Below are positions 27,894 through 35,371 of a stretch of DNA of 64,000 bases, in pieces (the first letter of the stretch is position 1; every line of letters begins with the position of its first letter). Under the pieces are notes generated by a model, which made no database searches, was not told where the DNA came from, and worked only from the letters and a program-made list of their open reading frames with translations. The stretch comes from an uncultured Alcaligenaceae bacterium. GTDB taxonomy: Bacteria > Pseudomonadota > Gammaproteobacteria > Burkholderiales > Burkholderiaceae_B. Location: the NCBI GenBank assembly GCA_937995985.1, contig CALKIR010000023.1, positions 124,001-188,000 on the forward strand, in the 5' to 3' direction. A program made the position numbers and the translations under genes.

Positions 27894-28616
27894 ATGTCCG
27901 AAAAAATCATTGCCATTGTCCCCGCTGGGGGGATTGGAGCACGTGCCCGGCGTGGAGGGCCCGCAGCATTGTTAAAGCCAGATCTACCGAAACAATATGA
28001 GTTGTTGCGGGGGCTGCCTATGCTGCGTTGCTCTGTGCTGTGCTTATTAGATGAACCGCGTATTCAGCAGGTGCGCGCCATTGTCCATCCTGAGGATTTA
28101 TGGGCTGAACGAGCTTTGCAAGGGTTAAAGAAAACAGTATGGCGCCATTGTGGTGGGCCGACACGGGCAGACACAGTGCGCAATGCTTTACATGATTTGC
28201 AGCCAGATGAGGATACTTGGGTGCTGGTCCATGATGCTGCACGCCCAGGATTGCCCTTTGATGCTTTGCAGCGCCTGATTGACACCTGTTTGAATACAGG
28301 GCAGGGGGGGCTGTTGGCTATTCCTGTGCCGGACACCTTAAAACAACAGGTTGCCCCTTCTCCTGCGACTTCGCTTATTCATGTTGCGCACACAATTAAT
28401 CGTGAAGGGCTGTGGATGGCGCAAACGCCGCAAATGTTTAAAGGACAAGAGCTGCTTCGAGCTTTGGATGATGCCCATGCTTCAGGGGTAGAGGTGACCG
28501 ATGAAGCGTCAGCTATGGAGCGAATGGGGGTGCAACCATTGCTTATCGAAGGTTCGGTAAAAAATTTCAAGGTGACTTGGCCAGGTGATTTTCAATTAAT
28601 GGAGCAGTGGTTGTAA
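27894..28616 (+). CDS. ispD: 2-C-methyl-D-erythritol 4-phosphate cytidylyltransferase IspD
   Basis: IspD transfers CMP to methylerythritol phosphate in the non-mevalonate isoprenoid pathway. The 240-residue protein shows the nucleotide loop IVPAGGIGARAR, the catalytic Lys in LPKQYELL, VHDAARPG and the late ITDE-like VTDEASAMERMG. About nine extra residues lie between the glycine loop and PKQY compared with E. coli IspD, and the loop reads AGG rather than the usual AAG. The TAA overlaps the ispF ATG by one base (TAATG). Confidence 0.95.
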   Translation: MSEKIIAIVPAGGIGARARRGGPAALLKPDLPKQYELLRGLPMLRCSVLCLLDEPRIQQVRAIVHPEDLWAERALQGLKKTVWRHCGGPTRADTVRNALHDLQPDEDTWVLVHDAARPGLPFDALQRLIDTCLNTGQGGLLAIPVPDTLKQQVAPSPATSLIHVAHTINREGLWMAQTPQMFKGQELLRALDDAHASGVEVTDEASAMERMGVQPLLIEGSVKNFKVTWPGDFQLMEQWL

Positions 28617-29104
28617 TGGCAGTAGAGTTTCGTGTTGGACAGGGCTTTGATGTTCATGTTTTGGTGCCTGATAGGCCATTAATTATTGGTGGGGTGACCA
28701 TTGAGCATAGCCATGGCTTATTGGGTCATTCCGATGCTGATGTATTGATGCATGCTGTGACAGATGCCTTATTAGGAGGCGCTGGACTCGGGGATATTGG
28801 GCAATTGTTTCCCGATACCGATCCTCAATATGAAAATGCAGACAGTCGCGTGTTGCTGCGTAGTGCTTATGAACGGGTGCAGCAGGCAGGTTGGCAAGTG
28901 GTGAATATGGATGCCACTATTCATGCTCAGGCACCAAAGATGGCGCCTCATACCCCCCATATGCGCAAGCATTTAGCAGCCGATTTAAATGTAGAAATTG
29001 ACCGTATTAATATTAAGGCTAAGACCAATGAGGGGTTGGGGCATATTGGGCGCAAAGAGGGGATTGCCGCTCAAGTAGTGGTGTTATTGCAGCGTCAGTT
29101 TTAG
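28616..29104 (+). CDS. ispF: 2-C-methyl-D-erythritol 2,4-cyclodiphosphate synthase IspF
   Basis: IspF makes the cyclic diphosphate two steps after IspD. The 162-residue protein has the metal ligands Asp and His in GQGFDVHVL and the later His in GLLGHSDADVLMHAVTD. The C-terminal KAKTNEGLGHIGRKEGIAA segment is typical. Overlapping starts and stops with ispD indicate coupled translation. The stop is only 3 nt from the convergent sensor kinase gene. Confidence 0.97.
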   Translation: MAVEFRVGQGFDVHVLVPDRPLIIGGVTIEHSHGLLGHSDADVLMHAVTDALLGGAGLGDIGQLFPDTDPQYENADSRVLLRSAYERVQQAGWQVVNMDATIHAQAPKMAPHTPHMRKHLAADLNVEIDRINIKAKTNEGLGHIGRKEGIAAQVVVLLQRQF

Positions 29105-29107
29105 GGT

Positions 29108-30523
29108 TTAGTTCTTTTTTTGTAAGCTGCGTGCCCGAGGTAAAATAATCTGGGCGCGCAGTCCTTTGCCAGGAGTGGAGTGAAGTTTGAGCTCTCCTCC
29201 TACTTGGCGCAATAGGCGTTCAACAATGGCTAGGCCTAATCCGGCACCGCTGACGCCTGTGCGAGCGGATTCCCCCCTTGAAAAGGGGCGCAGTAAGCGT
29301 TGAATCTCATGTTCAGCAATGCCCATACCTTGGTCCTGTATCTCAATAATGACCTGCTGATTATTTTGGTAGGCTTTGAGATGAATATGAGCGTGGTTAT
29401 CTGTTGGGCTGCGGCCATAGCGGCGCGCATTTTCTATAAGATTGATAATGATCCGTTTTAGATCGTGTGCTGAGATTTTTGCCCATAAGCCGTCTTGAAT
29501 TTGAGCACTGAGGGTCCCATCAAGAGTTTCAGTATGGGGGCGCTCCCGTTCGTAGGTTTCTTGGATAACTTGGGAAATATTAATCCCTTCGTCAGGAGCA
29601 CTGCTAGCAGGACGGGCATATTCCATGAGCTGTTCAATGCTATGGTTGATTTGCGCTAAATCCTCATCAATGGCTTGGCGTGCTTCATCACTCATCTGGC
29701 TCATTTCTATTTCTAGGCGCATGCGCGCGAGTGGGGTGCGCAAATCATGGGAAATGCCTGCCAACATAATTTCTCTATCCGCCTCTGCTTGTTGAATATC
29801 CCGCACCATACGATTAAATGCAATGTTCATATCGCGGATTTCTGCAGGGCCACGTTCGGGAAGGGTCATCGGAGTTTCGCCGCGCGATAATTGCTGAGTG
29901 ACTTGAGCAAGCTGAGCTAATGGGCGATTCACAAAACGAACACTGACTCCTGCGCCGACAATCGCAAGAATAAGGGCGGTAATAGCCCAGCCCAGCCATT
30001 CGGAGCCGGTAGTTAGGCTGAGTTCCTCACGATTAAATACGACCCAGAATTTCTCGGCGCCTAATTCGAATGATACCCAGATACCAGGCAAATCATTGAC
30101 AGACCACATAACTAGGGTATTGCTGCCTAAGCTTTTACGGATTTCAGCGGCTACTTGCTGCCAATAATCGCTGCGCGGCAAAGGCTCAAGTACGTCATTG
30201 GCAGCTCGTGGTTGCACACGCAGTCCCTCTTTGGTTGCCAAATCAAGGAGCAGCTCAGGGCGACTGTCTTCGGGGGCATATTGCAGGGCAGATTTGGTAA
30301 TACTGACAACCGAAGTCACACGCAGCGCCATTTGATGCGCTCGTGGGCCTTCTTCCATACTAAAAAAAACTTGTAACCACGCGCCTAAGCTAACAAGCAT
30401 CAACATAGTCAGCAGCAAAAAGGAACGAGAAAACAGGCCGAGTTTGATCGGCCTGTTTTTACTTTTTGAATCCTTTTTTTGTGGCTGCTGTGCGTGTGGC
30501 GCCGAGCCAGGGTAATCAGTCAT
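29108..30523 (-). CDS. EnvZ/RisS-type sensor histidine kinase
   Basis: A 471-residue membrane sensor kinase and partner of the OmpR-type regulator 12 nt upstream. A basic N-terminus leads to helix 1 (about 30-50), a ~120-residue periplasmic domain, helix 2 (about 175-197) and a HAMP domain. The H-box is AGISHDLRTPLARMRLE, the N-box is NLIENARRYG, and the G-boxes are GMGIAEHE and GAGLGLAIV. The periplasmic domain is of the RisS type known from Bordetella, and is intact here. Confidence 0.92.
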   Translation of the reverse strand: MTDYPGSAPHAQQPQKKDSKSKNRPIKLGLFSRSFLLLTMLMLVSLGAWLQVFFSMEEGPRAHQMALRVTSVVSITKSALQYAPEDSRPELLLDLATKEGLRVQPRAANDVLEPLPRSDYWQQVAAEIRKSLGSNTLVMWSVNDLPGIWVSFELGAEKFWVVFNREELSLTTGSEWLGWAITALILAIVGAGVSVRFVNRPLAQLAQVTQQLSRGETPMTLPERGPAEIRDMNIAFNRMVRDIQQAEADREIMLAGISHDLRTPLARMRLEIEMSQMSDEARQAIDEDLAQINHSIEQLMEYARPASSAPDEGINISQVIQETYERERPHTETLDGTLSAQIQDGLWAKISAHDLKRIIINLIENARRYGRSPTDNHAHIHLKAYQNNQQVIIEIQDQGMGIAEHEIQRLLRPFSRGESARTGVSGAGLGLAIVERLLRQVGGELKLHSTPGKGLRAQIILPRARSLQKKN

Positions 30524-30535
30524 GAAGCAATACTG

Positions 30536-31267
30536 TTAGTGACCACCATCGGGTACGAATACATAACCAAGGCCCCAGACCGTCTGGATGAATACCGGCT
30601 TGGATGGATTGGGCTCAATGAGCTTGCGCAAGCGTGATATTTGTACATCAAGACTCCGATCAAAGGCCTCGTATTCGCGCCCTCGTGCTAATTCCATTAG
30701 CTTATCACGTGACAGCGGTATTTTGGGATGACGAGCAAACACTTTGAGTACCGAAAACTCACCTGTAGTGATGGGAATCACTTCGCCGTTTTTGGTTAAG
30801 GTGCGTGTAGAGAGATTAAGGGTATAGGGCCCAAATTCTACTGACTCATTTTCCTGGCTGGGCGCTCCTGGATGCTCATCGCTCCCCCGACGACGTAAAA
30901 TCGCATTGACGCGGGCCAAGAGCTCACGGGGGTTAAAGGGCTTGACTAGGTAGTCATCAGCACCCATTTCAAGGCCGACAATGCGATCAATTTCTTCGGC
31001 CTTTGCCGTGAGCATGATAATAGGAGTATTATCATGGCCACCACGCAAGCGTCGGCAAATTGATAGGCCATCTTCGCCGGGCAACATAATATCGAGCACG
31101 AGCAAATCAAAGTGCTCGCGCTGCCAAAGTTTGGTCATTTCCTTGCCGTCTTCTGCGACAAAAACATTAAACCCTTGCTCGCTTAGGTAGCGACGCAGTA
31201 AATCCCGCAAGCGGGGATCATCGTCAACGACAAGAATCTTTCGCGGAGTGTGATTTTGTGTAGTCAT
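30536..31267 (-). CDS. ompR: OmpR-family response regulator (RisA/OmpR)
   Basis: A 243-residue DNA-binding response regulator. The receiver domain (about 10-125) has the acidic pair VVDDDPRL, the phospho-acceptor Asp in LLVLDIMLPGEDG and the Lys in DYLVKPFNPREL. The C-terminal winged-helix domain (about 145-240) includes SLDVQISRLRKLIEPNP and WGLGYVFVPDG. It precedes its kinase in one operon. Bordetella calls this pair RisA/RisS; genes controlled in this organism are unknown, and the porin at 1446-2624 is only a speculative candidate. Confidence 0.94.
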   Translation of the reverse strand: MTTQNHTPRKILVVDDDPRLRDLLRRYLSEQGFNVFVAEDGKEMTKLWQREHFDLLVLDIMLPGEDGLSICRRLRGGHDNTPIIMLTAKAEEIDRIVGLEMGADDYLVKPFNPRELLARVNAILRRRGSDEHPGAPSQENESVEFGPYTLNLSTRTLTKNGEVIPITTGEFSVLKVFARHPKIPLSRDKLMELARGREYEAFDRSLDVQISRLRKLIEPNPSKPVFIQTVWGLGYVFVPDGGH

Positions 31268-31508
31268 AAGGTAAATGTAACAAGCAAAAAGTCAGACGAC
31301 CAGCGCTGTAGTAAAGTTTTACAAATGATTCTTTTGAGGCCTCAGTTCGAGTCAAAACAGACAGTTAGTTACATTTAAGCCAAGAGCCTATAGCATAGTA
31401 AAGAGTGCGCTCAGTCCTATCGGAACAGGTAAATAAGGGTAAGATAGGGGCTGGTGGTTAGGCTCCACTCGGCATAATAAATTATTTTTTTGCGGTTTAA
31501 TAGTGAGT

Positions 31509-32774
31509 ATGAATTCAGTCAATATTCTTGCCCTAGAATCCTCTACCCCGACATTGGGAGTGGGGCTATTGCAGGTGAATGAGCAGGGGCAGCAGTCTTT
31601 TATACAACGTGAGTTTCATGGCAGCAGTCAGCATGCAGAGCAGATTTTACCTTTAGTGGATGAAGTATTGGCGCAGGCTGCATTAACGCCGCAAGATATA
31701 ACCGTCATTGCTTTCGGGCAGGGGCCTGGTGGGTTTACGGGACTACGTGTAGCCTGTGGTGTTGCTCAAGGGATGGCCTTTGGTTTACAACGGCCGGTGG
31801 TGGCTGTGCCTTCATTATTGGCTGTCGCGCAGGCGGCCCAACAGCCAGCAGAGTGGATACAGGTGGTGCTATTAGATGCACGTATGAATGAGCTTTATGT
31901 GGCCGCTTATAGACGAGACAGGAGTCAGACTCAGCCCAGCAGTGCACTGAGCCGTGTCCATAATGAGATATTAGGTTGGCAGGTGGTGCATGAGCCTATT
32001 TTAATTGAAGCACAGTATTTCCCCCTTTGGTTAGAGGAACAACGTCATCAATGGGGACAGCAGCATGTAGCATTGCATGGCAATGGCTTGGAGGTTTATC
32101 AGGATAATTATGGGGCGCTGCCGGAGGATGAGTTTTTGCACCGGGGGGCTGCATGGGTACCGCAAGTACGAGCCGTAGCAGAGTTGGCTTGGGAGGGGTG
32201 GCAAAGAAAACAAACCATTGCAGCCGAACACGCTGCACCTGTTTATATTCGGGACAAGGTGGCATTTACTATTGCAGAGCGCGCCCAAGGGTTGGGAGGC
32301 AACCCTGCTGCGGGGTGGCAGCCGATACAGCTAATTCCATTACAGGCCGCTCACATTCCTCAATTAATGCAGCTAGCCCAAATAACACAGGCAGCTCAGT
32401 GGTCTGAGCAACAGTGGCGTTCTGGCTTAGAGGCGGGGCAGTTTGGCTGGGGGCTGATGCGTGGAGATAAGATGTGTGCTTTTTTATGGGCCAGTCAGGC
32501 GGCTACTGAGTCTGAGCTGTTATTGATGGCGACTGACCCACAGTATCGGCGCCGTGGTTATGCCACATGGTTATTAAATACATGGCAGCATCATGTAGAA
32601 CAGCGGGCAGTGACCCAATTGAATTTAGAGGTGCGGGCAAGCAACAGTGCCGCGCAGCAGCTGTACGAAGGGTTTGGCTTTGAGCGTGTTGGAGCGCGTG
32701 CGCACTATTATCCACAGCCTACAGGAGGCCGTGAGGATGCTTATTTATATACTAAATGGTTAGCAGTAGAGTGA
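31509..32774 (+). CDS. TsaB-RimI fusion (tRNA t6A synthesis subunit plus N-acetyltransferase)
   Basis: The 421-residue protein joins two enzymes. Residues about 1-235 are TsaB, the partner of TsaD in making threonylcarbamoyl-adenosine 37 on tRNA; LALESSTPTLGVGL and FGQGPGGFTGLRVACGV are its signatures. A linker follows. Residues about 275-421 are a GNAT acetyltransferase like RimI, which acetylates the ribosomal protein bS18 N-terminus, with the acetyl-CoA loop QYRRRGYATWLL. There is no stop or frameshift between them. The GTG at 31503 is an alternative start two codons earlier; ATG 31509 is preferred. Confidence 0.9.
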   Translation: MNSVNILALESSTPTLGVGLLQVNEQGQQSFIQREFHGSSQHAEQILPLVDEVLAQAALTPQDITVIAFGQGPGGFTGLRVACGVAQGMAFGLQRPVVAVPSLLAVAQAAQQPAEWIQVVLLDARMNELYVAAYRRDRSQTQPSSALSRVHNEILGWQVVHEPILIEAQYFPLWLEEQRHQWGQQHVALHGNGLEVYQDNYGALPEDEFLHRGAAWVPQVRAVAELAWEGWQRKQTIAAEHAAPVYIRDKVAFTIAERAQGLGGNPAAGWQPIQLIPLQAAHIPQLMQLAQITQAAQWSEQQWRSGLEAGQFGWGLMRGDKMCAFLWASQAATESELLLMATDPQYRRRGYATWLLNTWQHHVEQRAVTQLNLEVRASNSAAQQLYEGFGFERVGARAHYYPQPTGGREDAYLYTKWLAVE

Positions 32775-32834
32775 GTGATTTGAGTTGTTTGTACTTGCAC
32801 TCAGTATTATGCGTTACAAAGAGAGCTTATCATC

Positions 32835-33785
32835 GTGACAGAACGATCTGAACAGCATCACAACATTACCTTACCTTTAGTGCGTTTGCGGTGGTTACAA
32901 GAAATGGGAGTACCACCAGCATTGTTGCGTCCTTATGCTCCTCACAAATCTGGGGCTGAGGGGGCTGCACCGGTAATGGAACAGGGCTCCAAGCAAGTTG
33001 AATCCCAGTCGGCCTCGGGTTCAGGACGGGCTCTGTTTCAGCAAATGCTGCAGGCGATGGGAGCCTCAAGTGCTTCAGCACGAGCAGCTCAGCCCTTGGT
33101 TAAAAAAGAAGCGGAGCGCGTTCCTGCGCCTCCCCCTCCTTCGATCACGGCGCATGGGGCACCTGGGCAAGTTGTGCAGGATGTGCCCAAAGAAGCTGCT
33201 CCGGAAGTCTCTCATTCAACCTTTGCGCAGTGGCAGCAAAATTTACAGGCCTGTCGGGCATGTCCTCGGTGTGAGGAGCGCACAGAGGTATTGATAGGGA
33301 TAGGGGTGCAGCATTCTCCTGATTGGTTTGTTTTAGGGGGGGTGCCCACCCGTCAAGATGAGGCCGCAGGTCGCATTTGGAGCGCTTCTTCTGGACGCTT
33401 GTTGGCCGCACAGTTACGCAGTATAGGGTTGAATGTGCGTCAGCAGGTTTATTTGAGTTATGCTCTCAAGTGCCGTTCCAACCACCCTCAACCAAGTGCG
33501 GAGAGTTTGGCTGCTTGCCGTGAAGTATTTTTACACGAGCTGTATTGGGTGCAGCCTAAAGCCTTGTTGGTACTGGGGGCTGCTGCGGCACACATGCTTT
33601 GGGGGGCAGAGGCACGTTTTAATGAGCGCCGTGGGCAGTTGCAGCAATGGACAGATCCTCAGGGGCGTGATTGGCCCGTAGTGGTCACGGTTGATCCGAC
33701 CGATTTATTATTGCGCCCTCAGCAAAAGGCCCGTGCGTGGCGAGATTTACTAGTTGTACGGCAGTGGATGAGCAGCCCGCGTTAG
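32835..33785 (+). CDS. Uracil-DNA glycosylase-like Fe-S protein with degenerate active-site motifs
   Basis: A 316-residue protein. Residues about 1-125 are a Pro/Ala/Gln-rich linker. The rest follows the family 4/5 UDG fold. The four Fe-S cysteines are kept: CRACPRC near 141 and, later, LKCRSNHPQPSAESLAAC. The two catalytic motifs are not: the GEAPG motif reads GGVPT, and the HP(S/A) motif before the last helix reads DPT (VVTVDPTDLLL). The GTG-start frame begins with VTERSEQ (GTG 32835). It follows the tsaB-rimI gene by 60 nt, the place where normal UDG sits in relatives. Loss of glycosylase activity is inference. Confidence 0.8.
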   Translation: MTERSEQHHNITLPLVRLRWLQEMGVPPALLRPYAPHKSGAEGAAPVMEQGSKQVESQSASGSGRALFQQMLQAMGASSASARAAQPLVKKEAERVPAPPPPSITAHGAPGQVVQDVPKEAAPEVSHSTFAQWQQNLQACRACPRCEERTEVLIGIGVQHSPDWFVLGGVPTRQDEAAGRIWSASSGRLLAAQLRSIGLNVRQQVYLSYALKCRSNHPQPSAESLAACREVFLHELYWVQPKALLVLGAAAAHMLWGAEARFNERRGQLQQWTDPQGRDWPVVVTVDPTDLLLRPQQKARAWRDLLVVRQWMSSPR

Positions 33786-33796
33786 GCTGCTCTTCT
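33770..33796. terminator. Terminator-like hairpin overlapping the end of the UDG-like gene
   Basis: GAGCAGCC (33770-33777) and GGCTGCTC (33785-33792) form a perfect 8-bp stem with a 7-nt loop that contains the start of the stop codon; TTCT follows. The gene's last codons are part of the stem. It sits between convergent genes and may serve the plus strand. Confidence 0.55.
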
Positions 33797-35111
33797 AAGG
33801 ATTATCCTCATGTAGAGCTGTTCCATAGCCTTTTTGACCGATGAGTTGAGGTAAATTTGGGTTGACTTTGTGATTGTGGCGGTTCCACAAAATAAATACC
33901 AACATCAGTACGGTAACGAGTAGGCCAAAGAAAACAATAATGACATAGATGGAAATATCCAGCCACAGCATCAGACTGTAGAGGCCAAGCATAAAGAGGA
34001 TATTGGATTGTTCATTAAAATTTTGTACAGCAATAGAGTGTCCGGCTGATAGCAGTACATGGCCTCGGTGTTGCAGTAAGGCATTCATGGGGACAACAAA
34101 ATAGCCAGAAAGCCCGCCAATTACTACCAATAAGGTATACACTGCCCAAGTGCTTTGGACTATAAGCATAAACAGTACCATCAGCCCCATGACCGCGCCC
34201 ATAGGCAAGACAGTCAGTGCGCGACGCAGAGGAACACGGCCGGCTAACCATGCTCCGATGACGGTACCAAAAGCGGTCACCCCCATAAGAATAGAGGACT
34301 GATCCAGTCTATACCCTAAGTGCTCTGCGCCCCATTCTATAACAATGAGTTGTAACGTAGCGCCCACGCCCCAAAAAAGCGTGGTAACAGCTAAAGAGAT
34401 CTGTCCTAATTTGTCCTTCCAAAGAATAACCACATAGCGCCTAAAGGTATTGAGTAGGACCAAGGGGCGTGTTTCTTGTTTAGGATAGACCATTCCTGTT
34501 TTTGGAATCATCAAATTGAATAAGGCTGCGGCCAAATAGACTAAAGCAATGACAAGAATGGCTGCTTCAGCTCTGTTGTCGGCTATTTGTGACATGCCTA
34601 TTTCATGCATGAGAAAGTAGGATACGTCGGGATGAATGAGTACCCCTCCAAGCACGGTGCCTACAATAATGGACAAAACGGTGAGCCCTTCGATCCAACT
34701 ATTACCTTTGACCAATAGCTCTGGTTTGAGCATTTCAGTGATAATGCCGTATTTAGCAGGAGAATATGCAGCAGCACCGATGCCTACTAAAGTATAGGCA
34801 ACGAAGACCCAAGTGAGCTGCCCATCTGCTGAACTCGCCAAAAAGGTGACCAAAAACATTAAAATACAGCCAATAAACTTGACTGCATTTGTGCTAAACA
34901 TGACGCGCCCTTTTGGAAAGGAGTCTGCAAAGGCCCCAACAAAGGCAGCCAGCACTACATAGGCAAGGGCAAACCACCACTTCATAAGGGGAACCATCCA
35001 GTCAGGGCCATGCAAGTCATCAATCAAAGCGATGGCAGCGATCAATAGGGCGTTATCCGCCACTGATGAAAGGGCCTGAGCGGCCATCACTAGGTAAAAG
35101 CCTCGGTTCAA
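33795..35111 (-). CDS. lplT: Lysophospholipid transporter LplT
   Basis: A 438-residue major-facilitator protein with about 12 membrane helices that flips lysophospholipids across the inner membrane for re-acylation. The N-terminus MNRGFYLVMAAQALSSVADN and the loop FADSFPKGRVMF fit LplT. The central loop (about 205-225) is cytoplasmic and basic. The acyltransferase partner aas, adjacent in enterobacteria, is not in this window. Confidence 0.87.
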   Translation of the reverse strand: MNRGFYLVMAAQALSSVADNALLIAAIALIDDLHGPDWMVPLMKWWFALAYVVLAAFVGAFADSFPKGRVMFSTNAVKFIGCILMFLVTFLASSADGQLTWVFVAYTLVGIGAAAYSPAKYGIITEMLKPELLVKGNSWIEGLTVLSIIVGTVLGGVLIHPDVSYFLMHEIGMSQIADNRAEAAILVIALVYLAAALFNLMIPKTGMVYPKQETRPLVLLNTFRRYVVILWKDKLGQISLAVTTLFWGVGATLQLIVIEWGAEHLGYRLDQSSILMGVTAFGTVIGAWLAGRVPLRRALTVLPMGAVMGLMVLFMLIVQSTWAVYTLLVVIGGLSGYFVVPMNALLQHRGHVLLSAGHSIAVQNFNEQSNILFMLGLYSLMLWLDISIYVIIVFFGLLVTVLMLVFILWNRHNHKVNPNLPQLIGQKGYGTALHEDNP

Positions 35112-35371
35112 TGTATTTGCTCGGTAAAGATTAGTAAAGAAAATTCACAGACACCTGCGCGGTAAGGCCGCTAGGCTTACAATAGCAGCGCACAAATGAC
35201 ACAGACTTGATTGCTATAGAAATGTTCAAGCCACTAAAAATCATAGCGTAAAAATGAAAACATTGTAGAACAAATCAGTTTTGAAGTACTTTGTTAGCCT
35301 TAGGGCAGCGAATTTAGGAGCAGATTACTGCAATTAAGAACCATCCATATCGTTTAACTACACTATTAACA
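35112..35371. promoter_or_regulatory. Divergent lplT/smc intergenic region (260 nt)
   Basis: No coding sequence is visible. The stretch must hold the promoters for lplT (minus) and smc (plus). AT-rich segments at 35205-35275 and 35335-35370 are candidates, but no hexamer pair with good spacing stands out. Confidence 0.4.
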
